This document shows positions 17,148 through 24,226 of a stretch of 64,000 nucleotides of DNA, piece by piece. The stretch comes from Flexivirga endophytica (GTDB taxonomy: Bacteria; Actinomycetota; Actinomycetes; Actinomycetales; Dermatophilaceae), in assembly GCF_014640635.1 (NCBI RefSeq), contig NZ_BMHI01000003.1, positions 620,001 through 684,000 on the forward strand, in the 5' to 3' direction. The notes beneath the pieces are model-generated. The model was not told where the DNA came from, did not search any database, and saw only the letters and a list, made by a program, of their open reading frames with translations. A program made the translations under genes and the position numbers. The number at the start of each line of letters is the position of its first letter. The stretch's first letter is position 1.

Positions 17148-18038
17148 GGGGGTGATCGCGGCCGAGACGCTGCCGCTGCCTTTCTCGAGGAGTTGCTCGG
17201 CCCGAGTCGCGTCGACACCGGCCAGCAGCATCACCACCGCGACCTTGGTGCGGCCGCCGGCCGCGGTCAGCGCGTCGGCAGCGGTCTGCTCGTCCGACTC
17301 CGTCGCCGCGGCGACGATCCGGCGGGCCCGGTCGACCAGCTTGGCGTTGGTCGGCCGCATGTCGACCATGAAGTTGCCGTAAGTCTTGCCGATTCGCACC
17401 ATCGCCGCCGTCGACAACATGTTGCAGACCATCTTCTGTGCGGTGCCCGCCTTCAGCCGGGTGGAGCCGGTCAACACCTCGGGGCCGGTCGCCACCTCGA
17501 TCGCGACCTCGGCCTCCTTGCCGATCAGCGATCCGCGGTTGCAGGCGAGCGCGACGGTCTGCGCACCGCGCTCGCGTGCGCGACGCAGGCCACCGATGAC
17601 GTATGGCGTCCGCCCACTCGCGGCGATCCCGACGACCGTGTCGTCGGGTCCGACCTCCAGTCCGTCGACGTCGGTGGCCGCGGTGCTCATGTCGTCCTCG
17701 GCGCCCTCGACGGCCTCGACGAACGCCCACTGGCCACCGGCCAGCAGCGCGGTCACCTGATCGGCGTCGGTATCGAATGTCGGCGGGCATTCCACCGCGT
17801 CGAGCAGCCCGAGCCGTCCACTGGTGCCGGCGCCGACGTAGATCAATCGGCCGCCCGAGCGCAGCGATGCCGCGATCAGATCAACGGCCTCGGTGATCTC
17901 CGGGAGCGCGTCACGCACGGCGACGGCCACGGTCCGGTCCTCGTCGTTCATCAGCTCCAGCATCTGCCGGGTGTCCATCACGTCCAGGTCGGCACTGCGG
18001 GGATTGCGCGCTTCGGTGGTCAGCTCACCGAGGTTCAT
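17145..18038 (-). CDS. murQ: N-acetylmuramic acid 6-phosphate etherase
   Basis: A 297-aa SIS-domain lyase that removes D-lactate from MurNAc-6-phosphate to give GlcNAc-6-phosphate during cell-wall recycling. Characteristic MurQ segments: [16 protein letters not shown] at the N-terminus, [23 protein letters not shown] (with the catalytic glutamate), [11 protein letters not shown] and [21 protein letters not shown] ribosome site upstream of the ATG. Together with anmK, which supplies its substrate, and the neighbouring MurR/RpiR regulator it forms a compact recycling locus. Confidence 0.95.
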   Translation of the reverse strand: MNLGELTTEARNPRSADLDVMDTRQMLELMNDEDRTVAVAVRDALPEITEAVDLIAASLRSGGRLIYVGAGTSGRLGLLDAVECPPTFDTDADQVTALLAGGQWAFVEAVEGAEDDMSTAATDVDGLEVGPDDTVVGIAASGRTPYVIGGLRRARERGAQTVALACNRGSLIGKEAEVAIEVATGPEVLTGSTRLKAGTAQKMVCNMLSTAAMVRIGKTYGNFMVDMRPTNAKLVDRARRIVAAATESDEQTAADALTAAGGRTKVAVVMLLAGVDATRAEQLLEKGSGSVSAAITP

Positions 18039-18063
18039 GCCGCCCTCCTCCTTCGTCGGATGC

Positions 18064-18110
18064 CGGCATTCACCTGAGCCTTTGGTCGCTCGCTGCGCTC
18101 GCTCCGCGTC
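18064..18110. repeat. GCTCGCTGCGCTCGCTCC repeat
   Basis: Between murQ and the RpiR gene stands GGTCGCTCGCTGCGCTCGCTCCGCG, a self-complementary GC box (GAGCG / CGCTC arms) like the core of the other dispersed repeats here. The last bases overlap the stop of the RpiR gene. Such boxes are common intergenic repeats in high-GC actinobacteria. Confidence 0.5.
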
Positions 18111-19047
18111 ACTTGTTCTGTTTCCCCTTCGCCGACGTCTTGCGCCGTTTCATCGGTCGGCTGTCCCGGACTGCTTCGTGGGTGCGTCGCAGCGCCTCGG
18201 TGGTCGCCTCCAGCGAGGTCCGCGCGACCCCGACGAAGAGGAAGTCGACGACGGCCAGCTGTGCGGTCCGGCTGGCCAGCGCACCGGACCGGAAGGCGGT
18301 CTCACGTGCGGCCGTGGTCAGCACGATGTCGGCATACTCGACGATCGGTGCGCCGGAGAAGTTCGTGATGGCGATCGTGGTCGCACCGGCGTTCTTCGCC
18401 GCGGCGAGCGCCTCGACGACGTCCTGGGTGCTGCCGGAGTGCGAGATGCCGATCGCGACGTCGGACGCGCCGAGCAGCACCGCCGACGTCATCGCGGCAT
18501 GGAACTCGGTCCAGCAGAAGGCGACCCGGCCGGCCCGGATGAGTTTGTACTGCAGGTCCGTCGCGACCAGGCCACTGGCGCCGATGCCGAAGATCTCAAC
18601 GCGCGGTGCCGCCGCGACGGCCTCAACGGCGGCGTCCAGCGCTGTCAGGTCGAGGTGCTCGGCGGTCTCCTGCAACGCACGCACCTCGTGGTGCACGATC
18701 GCCGCGACGATGTCCTCGGTGGTCTGGGCTTCGTTCAGATCTGCGGGCGGCTGACGGGTCGGACCGCCGAGTGCGGACTCGCGGGCAGCCGCGCCGGCGA
18801 GTGCGAGTCGCAGCTGGGGATAGCCGCCGAAGCCGACGCTGTGACTGAAGCGGGCGACGGTCGCGACCGAGGTGTCGGCGCGTTCGGCGAGCTCGGTGAT
18901 CGACAGGTGCGCGGCACCTGCCGGGTCACGCAACACGACCTCGGCGACACGGTGCTCCGCCGGTTGCAGCTGAGGGAGCGCGGACCGCATGCGGACGAGC
19001 ACGTCACGCGTGGGATCCACCGACGGGTCACCTGATTCGATTGCCAT
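18109..19047 (-). CDS. MurR/RpiR-family transcriptional regulator
   Basis: A 312-aa regulator with an N-terminal RpiR helix-turn-helix (LSITELAERADTSVATVARFSHSVG, about residues 47-75) and a C-terminal SIS sugar-phosphate-binding domain (RVEIFGIGASGLVATDLQYK; IGISHSGSTQDVVE). MurNAc-6-phosphate is the known effector of MurR in E. coli. Position between murQ and anmK supports the same role here. The C-terminus is a lysine-rich tail (RRKTSAKGKQNK). Confidence 0.88.
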   Translation of the reverse strand: MAIESGDPSVDPTRDVLVRMRSALPQLQPAEHRVAEVVLRDPAGAAHLSITELAERADTSVATVARFSHSVGFGGYPQLRLALAGAAARESALGGPTRQPPADLNEAQTTEDIVAAIVHHEVRALQETAEHLDLTALDAAVEAVAAAPRVEIFGIGASGLVATDLQYKLIRAGRVAFCWTEFHAAMTSAVLLGASDVAIGISHSGSTQDVVEALAAAKNAGATTIAITNFSGAPIVEYADIVLTTAARETAFRSGALASRTAQLAVVDFLFVGVARTSLEATTEALRRTHEAVRDSRPMKRRKTSAKGKQNK

Positions 19048-19159
19048 GACGTCCCTTCCGACCTACGGCGCGGGGCGTCGCAAGGTGTTCGTTTGCGGTC
19101 GGTTGCGCCCCCGAACCACCTGATGTTTCTGTCGGCCACTGTAACCGTCGAATGATAAT

Positions 19160-19222
19160 TACGTGCCAGGAGCAAGTCTCCACTTGGAAAAGATTGACAT
19201 ATCCTGAGCGACACGTTGTGTG
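19160..19222. promoter_or_regulatory. Divergent promoter/operator region of the regulator and anmK
   Basis: The 278-bp spacer (19048-19325) between the divergent regulator and anmK contains a perfect inverted repeat CAAGT-CTCC-ACTTG (19173-19186) directly followed by TTGACA (19194-19199), a good -35 for anmK with a weak -10 about 17 bp on. AT-rich AATGATAATTACG (19151-19163) could be the -10 region for the leftward regulator. The repeat is a reasonable candidate operator. Confidence 0.45.
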
Positions 19223-19325
19223 ACTCATGGTGCACGTTTGCGTACCGCTGCGGACACCAGGCGTCACAACTTGCGCATTGTCTGCCAGTTGGCTGGGAAC
19301 GTGTCGAATATTTCAGGAGCCCCCC

Positions 19326-20585
19326 GTGATCGTCGTCGGCTGCATCTCCGGCACGTCGGTCGACGGCATCGATGTCGCGGTCGCGGACCTGCACGGCGCC
19401 GACCGGGGCGAGCTCACCCTGCGCCCGCTGGGCGCCCGCACGCACCCGTGGTCGCTGTCGACACAGGCCGGTCTGTTGGCGCTGTTGCCACCGGCCACCA
19501 CCACGACCGAGGACGTATGCCGCCTCGACATCGTCGCCGGCCGGGAGATCGCCGCCGCGGTGCAGTCGGCCATCGACGAATTCGCCGGCGGGACTGCCGA
19601 TCTGGTGGTCAGCCACGGGCAGACCGTCTTCCATTGGGTCGAGGGCGGCACCGCGCACGGCGGACTGCAACTGGGGCAGCCCGCCGCGATCGTGGAGCGG
19701 ACCGGCCTGCCGGTGGTCAGCGACGTCCGCAGCCGCGACATCGCCGCCGGCGGTCAGGGCGCCCCACTTGCCGGCACGATGGATCTGCTGCTGTTGAGCG
19801 CGGGTCGAGTAGGGCGAGGAACGAGCCCGTATCGAGACCAGCGGAGCGCGGCCCTGCTCAACCTCGGCGGCATCGCCAACGTGACCGTCGCGTCGGCGCA
19901 CGGCAGTGCGGCGTTCGACACCGGACCGGCCAACTGCCTCATCGACGCGGCGGTGTCCGCCGCCACTTCCGGCACCAGGTTGTATGACGCGGACGGTCGT
20001 CTCGCCGCTGCGGGGCGCATCGACCAGGCCCTGCTCGAGCGGCTGCTGGCCGAGCCGTACTTCGCTCTGCCGGCGCCGAAATCGACCGGGCGGGAGCTCT
20101 TCCGGGCCGACTACCTGGATGCTCTCGATCTCGATGCGCGGGGTCTCGATACACCTCCTCCGCTGCGCTCCCCGCGCTACTCGATCAGCGAGAGCGTTGC
20201 TGACCTGGTGGCGACGCTCACCGAGCTGACCGCGGTGACCGTCGCGGACGCACTGCGGCCCTACGACGTGACCGAGGTCTACGCCTCGGGCGGCGGCGTG
20301 CGGAATCCGGTGCTGATGGACCGACTCGCGGCGCACCTGGCCCCGGCGCGGCTGGCCACCAGCGACGAGCTGGGACTGCCGGTCGACGACAAGGAGGGCT
20401 ACCTGATGGCGCTGATCGGCTATTTGACCTGGCACGGCATACCGGGGGTGCTGCCGGGGCCGGACGGCCGGGCGCTGACCGGCGCCGGCACGCCGCGGGT
20501 GCTCGGCCGGATCAGCCCGGGTGACAAGCCGTTACGGATGCCCGAGCCTGGTGTGGCACCGCGCAGCCTGCGCGTGGTGGACTGA
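19326..20585 (+). CDS. anmK: Anhydro-N-acetylmuramic acid kinase with two in-frame repeat insertions
   Basis: A 419-aa kinase that opens and phosphorylates 1,6-anhydro-MurNAc to MurNAc-6-P, feeding MurQ. Motifs: VGCISGTSVDGIDVA (ATP phosphate site), SHGQTVFH, ALLNLGGIANVT and FDTGPANCLID. The GTG at 19326 has a CAGGAG site; upstream codons to 19227 look non-coding. Two copies of a dispersed DNA repeat sit in frame inside the gene: one yields RVGRGTSPYRDQRS just before LLNLGGIANVT, the other yields RGLDTPPPLRSPRYSI before ESVADLVATL. Both fall between conserved blocks, so the enzyme may still fold with extra loops. Confidence 0.9.
   Translation: MIVVGCISGTSVDGIDVAVADLHGADRGELTLRPLGARTHPWSLSTQAGLLALLPPATTTTEDVCRLDIVAGREIAAAVQSAIDEFAGGTADLVVSHGQTVFHWVEGGTAHGGLQLGQPAAIVERTGLPVVSDVRSRDIAAGGQGAPLAGTMDLLLLSAGRVGRGTSPYRDQRSAALLNLGGIANVTVASAHGSAAFDTGPANCLIDAAVSAATSGTRLYDADGRLAAAGRIDQALLERLLAEPYFALPAPKSTGRELFRADYLDALDLDARGLDTPPPLRSPRYSISESVADLVATLTELTAVTVADALRPYDVTEVYASGGGVRNPVLMDRLAAHLAPARLATSDELGLPVDDKEGYLMALIGYLTWHGIPGVLPGPDGRALTGAGTPRVLGRISPGDKPLRMPEPGVAPRSLRVVD
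19804..19839. repeat. Dispersed repeat inserted in frame in anmK (copy 1)
   Basis: GTCGAGTAGGGCGAGG-N12-GTATCGAGACC. Edges GTCGAGTAG and GTATCGAGACC match the reverse complement of the edges of the copy at 20142 and the element at 17104. Read through as about 15 extra codons without a stop. Confidence 0.7.
20142..20186. repeat. Dispersed repeat inserted in frame in anmK (copy 2, opposite orientation)
   Basis: GGTCTCGATACACCTCC, then CGCTGCGCTCCCCGCG, then CTACTCGATC. Nearly identical over its first half to the intergenic element at 245. It adds roughly 15-18 codons to anmK, in the opposite orientation to copy 1. Confidence 0.7.
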
Positions 20586-20600
20586 TCGGGTGACCGAGCC

Positions 20601-21170
20601 ATGACAGATCCGGGCCCGCTGCATCCGCTGTTGCGACAGCGGTGGAGTCCGCAGGACTTCCGCACCGATCACGAGCTCGACCCGGCGGACGTCGCGACCC
20701 TGCTGGAGGCCGCGCGCTGGGCGCCGTCGGCCGGCAACTCGCAGCCGTGGGCGTTCGTGGCGGCCCGTCGCGGTGACGCGATGCACCGCCGCCTCACGCT
20801 CCACCTGCTCGGCGGAGCCCGGCGCTGGGGCACTCTCGCGAGCCTGTTGCTGGTCAACCTGTGCCACCGCACGGTCGACGAAACCGACTACGAATACTCC
20901 GAATTCGCGATGTACGACCTCGGCCAGGCCGTCGCGCACCTCACCATCCAGGCCGAGGCGATGGGCCTGTCGGTGCGGCAGTTCCGCAGCTTCGACCGGG
21001 ACGCCGTCGAGACGCTGCTGACGGTCGCGCCGGGCTGGCAGGTCGCCACCATGGCCGCGGTCGGCGTGCCGCCGGAGGGGGCTGCGCCATACGCCGTGCA
21101 GCTGCCGGACGGCCGCACCCTGCCGCGCGAGCGACGACCGTTGAGGGAGATTCACCCGGAAGATCCGTGA
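20601..21170 (+). CDS. Nitroreductase-family FMN protein
   Basis: A 189-aa protein of the nitroreductase fold: RWSPQDFRTDHEL gives the N-terminal arginine/serine FMN-phosphate contact, EAARWAPSAGNSQPWAFVAA is the second FMN-binding stretch, and the C-terminal segment ends with RRPLREIHPEDP. It starts 15 bp after anmK and may be co-transcribed. Family members reduce nitro-compounds, quinones or enones with NAD(P)H; substrate unknown. The stop codon lies within the palindrome at 21163. Confidence 0.8.
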   Translation: MTDPGPLHPLLRQRWSPQDFRTDHELDPADVATLLEAARWAPSAGNSQPWAFVAARRGDAMHRRLTLHLLGGARRWGTLASLLLVNLCHRTVDETDYEYSEFAMYDLGQAVAHLTIQAEAMGLSVRQFRSFDRDAVETLLTVAPGWQVATMAAVGVPPEGAAPYAVQLPDGRTLPRERRPLREIHPEDP

Positions 21171-21180
21171 ACTCACGGAT
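21163..21180. promoter_or_regulatory. 18-bp palindrome, candidate operator (copy A)
   Basis: ATCCGTGAACTCACGGAT: perfect arms ATCCGTGA/TCACGGAT around a central AC. Seventeen of the 18 bases recur at 29046-29062 upstream of the MFS-CNB-patatin gene, within AGATCCGTGAACTCACGGA. Both copies lie 30-35 bp upstream of a rightward start codon, one at each end of the cyclase/LAL block. Spacing differs from a Crp site (GTGA-N6-TCAC), so a LuxR-type binding site is the better guess. Confidence 0.5.
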
Positions 21181-21210
21181 CCGCGGAGCCAGCTCCGGTA
21201 TGACGCTGGG

Positions 21211-21402
21211 GTGGTGCGCATCGAGATCTGGGTCGACAGTACGGACCCGCCGACCGGGCGCGTGGGGGACCACGGCGAGCCTGTGCTGTTCTGCGGCTGG
21301 ATCGACCTGCTAGCCGTCCTGTCGAACATCGTCGACACGACGGGCGACGAACACGGCGACCTCGGTGCGCGAACGCAACCCGAGTTTGGCGAGGACGTTT
21401 GA
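21211..21402 (+). CDS. Possible small protein downstream of palindrome A
   Basis: A 63-codon frame starting GTG-GTG (MVRIEIWVDSTDPPTG...) with a hydrophobic stretch FCGWIDLLAVLSNIV. A TATGAC box ends 7 nt before the GTG, in keeping with the leaderless starts elsewhere in this window, and the palindrome at 21163 lies just upstream. The last 90 bp overlap the convergent LAL gene. No family can be assigned; the N-terminal 40 residues look protein-like, the rest is antisense to the LAL HTH and may be run-on. Confidence 0.4.
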   Translation: MVRIEIWVDSTDPPTGRVGDHGEPVLFCGWIDLLAVLSNIVDTTGDEHGDLGARTQPEFGEDV

Positions 21403-24165
21403 GACATGACTCTCGACCGTCCGCCGCGACACGCTCAGGCTCTCGGCGATCTCCGGGTTCGTCTCACCGGTCGCCAGGTGTCGCGCAATGCGCTCCTCCG
21501 TGCGGGTCAACGACTCCCAACCGCTTCGTGGTCGATCCCTCGGCGGACTCGCGACGCGCACACCGGCCCGGCGGAACTGCGCGCGGGCGCGGGTCACGTC
21601 GTGGTCGGCACCGACTTCGCCATACATACGCAAAGCGGTCTCCGCCAGTCGCCTCGACTGGGACCCGCGCGTCCGCATCGCCAGCGCGGCGAGCTCGGCC
21701 ATCCGGGCGTGGTCGAGGTGCCGGGCGGTGGTCCCCATGAGGGTTGCGGCGTCGACGAGGGCCTGCGGCTCGTCCCTCGCCACACCCCGCACCGCGAGCG
21801 CCGTCGCGCGCAGATGCGCCACCGGTGCGTTGCGGTCGGCGAGCGCGGTCAGCACCTCGACGACCTCGTCCGCGCGGTCCCGCGCGACCGCCGCATCGCC
21901 CACGCCCGCGACGACGACGGCTCGCGCCAGGTCGACGAGGTCGAGTCCGAGCTCGGCGCTGTCCATCAGCATCTCGGTGGCACGGAACTCCTCCCAGCCG
22001 GCCCAGAGGACCTCGAACGTCCCGGCGACGTCGCCGCGGGCTCGCTCCACCTGGCTGCGGCCCTGCCAGATCCAGGCCCGGCCGCGACCTGCCCACGTCG
22101 TGCGATCGGGGACGGGGTCCAGTCCGAGCGCCCACTCCCGGGCGGCGTCCGGTCCGTGTTGGTGCTCCAGCACGTGTGCCCACAACCCTCGGACCGGCGG
22201 GTCGAGTCGCACGTCCATCGCGCCGACCATCGAGCGGTGTGCGTCGAGTTCGGCGGCGATGTCGGACAGATTGCCGCTGTGGCTGAGCGCGTGCGCGCCG
22301 AGAGCGTGCGCAGCGAGGACACCGGTGTGGTAGTCGAACGCGGCGGAGACCTGCAGTCCCCGGTGCAGCTGCGTGATGACGTCGTCGGTGCGTTCGACGT
22401 CGGCGAGCGCCACCGCGAACTGCGCGTGCGGGAAGGGTTCGATGCCGGTCAGGGACGGGTGCGCGTCGACCTTCGCGACCGCGTCGGACAGCAACCGGAC
22501 CGCTTCGTCGAGGTCTCCACGGCAGTTGGCCATCAGGCCCTGCAGGGTGAGCGCGTAGACCTCCGCGCCGCGGCTACCCGCTTCGGCACCGAGCTCAGCC
22601 GCTTCCTCGGCCACCCGCCGCGCACCGGCCAGGTCACCCAGCAACAGACGCGGCCAGCCGGCGAAGGCGAGTTGTTCGGCACGAGCAGCCGGCTCCAGCA
22701 CCTGGGACACGGCATACTCCTCGGCAGCGTCGCGTGCCTCGGCGTGCCGGTGCAGGAGCATCAGCGCATGGGTGCGGATGGTCGCCAGCACCGTCAGCGT
22801 CGGGACGGGGACCTGGCGTTCCAGGGTGCGTTCGGCGATCTGCGCCGCCTCCACGATGTGGCCGTCGCGCAGGGCCGCGGCCGCGAGCCCAGTGCTGGCC
22901 TGCGAGTGCCAGGGATCCGCTTCGTCCGTGACCGACTCGACGAGACGCCACAGCTGGGTCGCGGTGTCCGGGGCGGTGAGCGCGGTGTGTTCGGCGAGTC
23001 GCAGCAACCAGGGCACGTCCTGCGTGGCGGCGGGCGCGCGCAGCAGGTGCTCGGCCACCGTCGCCGGGTCGACCTGCTCCGCCTCCAATCGCAGCGCGAT
23101 CTCCCGGTGCAGTTCGGCGCGCACGATGCCCGGCAGGTCGTGCAGCAGCACCGACTGGATCAGCGCGTGCCGGAAGCCGAGCAGCTCGTGCGTGGTCTCC
23201 TCGAGGATGCCGGCGGCGAACGCCTCGCGCAGCATCGGGACCAGCGAACTCATCGCCCGGTCCGAGACGATCCGCAAGTGCGCGACGGGGAACCGGGTGC
23301 CGAGCATCGCGGCGGACGCGAGCAGCTCCCGGGTCGGCGCACTGAGATGGCTCAGGTATCGCATGATCACCATCGACAGGGACGGCGAGGGTCCCGCCGG
23401 AGCGTCCAGCAGCGCCTCGCCGCGCGGTCCGATCGCCACCGCGCCGTCACGCAGCAGCGCGCGGATCATCGCGACGAGGAAGAGCGGGTTGCCGCCCGCC
23501 GCCACCAGGCGCTGCGCGAGCACGCCCTCGACCCGGCCACCGGTCAGCTGCTGGGCGATCGAGACACAGGTCGTCTCCGGCAGCGGTCCGAGCGTCACCG
23601 TCCGCAGCAGCTCGCGCTCGGCGAGCGCGCCCAGCAGGTGATCGAGTGCCGGCGGAGTCTCGTGGCGGGCCTGCGTCCGCAGGGACCCGATGACCAGCAG
23701 TGGCATCTGCCCGAGCGTCCCGCTCAACCTGGCCAGCAGGCCGAGCGACGCCGGGTCGGCCCAGTGCAGGTCCTCCAGGACGAGCACCGCGGGCGCTGTG
23801 CCCAGCTGGTCGATCGCCGCGTGCAGTCGCTCCCCGACGACATACTCCGCCTGCCCGGCCATGGCGCGTCGATCCTCCTCCGTCAGCACCGGCGCGAAGG
23901 CGTCGAGCAGCAGTCGGTGGGTATGGCGCCGCGACATGGCGTCGCCGGCCGCGCGCAGGACGCGGGTCGACGCGGGGGCTCGGGCGAGAGCGGCATCGAT
24001 GAGCGCGGTCTTGCCGATCCCGGCCGCACCGAGCACCGCGATGAACCGGCCGGTCGACGACGTGCTGTTGAGCGCCGACAGCAGGATCGCGAGCTCCTGC
24101 TGTCGGCCGAGGAAGACGGGTCCCGGAGGGTCGGGCGGGGCCGGCCGGCGGATCGCTTCGCGCAT
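21310..24165 (-). CDS. LAL-type LuxR-family transcriptional regulator with ATPase domain
   Basis: A 951-aa regulator. Residues about 15-260 are an AAA/STAND ATPase: FLGRQQELAILLSAL, Walker A VLGAAGIGKTALID, Walker B VLVLEDLHWADPASL. The middle is a long alpha-helical TPR-like region. The C-terminus (about 880-945) is a LuxR helix-turn-helix: LTRTEERIARHLATGETNPEI and VESHVSNVLAKLGLRSRTEV. Such large ATP-binding regulators (MalT-like) activate transcription on ligand and ATP binding. Start ATG 24165; the frame is open to 24492 but that part overlaps the divergent gene. It is divergent from the cyclase gene with only 61 bp between. Confidence 0.88.
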   Translation of the reverse strand: MREAIRRPAPPDPPGPVFLGRQQELAILLSALNSTSSTGRFIAVLGAAGIGKTALIDAALARAPASTRVLRAAGDAMSRRHTHRLLLDAFAPVLTEEDRRAMAGQAEYVVGERLHAAIDQLGTAPAVLVLEDLHWADPASLGLLARLSGTLGQMPLLVIGSLRTQARHETPPALDHLLGALAERELLRTVTLGPLPETTCVSIAQQLTGGRVEGVLAQRLVAAGGNPLFLVAMIRALLRDGAVAIGPRGEALLDAPAGPSPSLSMVIMRYLSHLSAPTRELLASAAMLGTRFPVAHLRIVSDRAMSSLVPMLREAFAAGILEETTHELLGFRHALIQSVLLHDLPGIVRAELHREIALRLEAEQVDPATVAEHLLRAPAATQDVPWLLRLAEHTALTAPDTATQLWRLVESVTDEADPWHSQASTGLAAAALRDGHIVEAAQIAERTLERQVPVPTLTVLATIRTHALMLLHRHAEARDAAEEYAVSQVLEPAARAEQLAFAGWPRLLLGDLAGARRVAEEAAELGAEAGSRGAEVYALTLQGLMANCRGDLDEAVRLLSDAVAKVDAHPSLTGIEPFPHAQFAVALADVERTDDVITQLHRGLQVSAAFDYHTGVLAAHALGAHALSHSGNLSDIAAELDAHRSMVGAMDVRLDPPVRGLWAHVLEHQHGPDAAREWALGLDPVPDRTTWAGRGRAWIWQGRSQVERARGDVAGTFEVLWAGWEEFRATEMLMDSAELGLDLVDLARAVVVAGVGDAAVARDRADEVVEVLTALADRNAPVAHLRATALAVRGVARDEPQALVDAATLMGTTARHLDHARMAELAALAMRTRGSQSRRLAETALRMYGEVGADHDVTRARAQFRRAGVRVASPPRDRPRSGWESLTRTEERIARHLATGETNPEIAESLSVSRRTVESHVSNVLAKLGLRSRTEVAVFVARRVDDVRQDG

Positions 24166-24226
24166 GCTGATGACACCGCCTCTCAGCTCGCTCCGATACA
24201 CGAAGTTTAGTGAGAGGTGACGATCC

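Noticed and set aside
21163-21180. Palindrome read as a Crp/cAMP-receptor site
   Set aside because: GTGA and TCAC are separated by 2 bp, not the 6 bp of a Crp site. A LuxR-type site fits better; not settled.
21406-24210. 934-codon rightward open frame over the LAL regulator
   Set aside because: Antisense shadow; the minus strand has Walker A/B and LuxR HTH motifs.
24179-24217. Inverted repeat CCTCTCA...TGAGAGG between the LAL and cyclase genes, considered as an operator
   Set aside because: The two arms are the two divergent ribosome-binding sites (GAGAGG before each start), which explains the symmetry.
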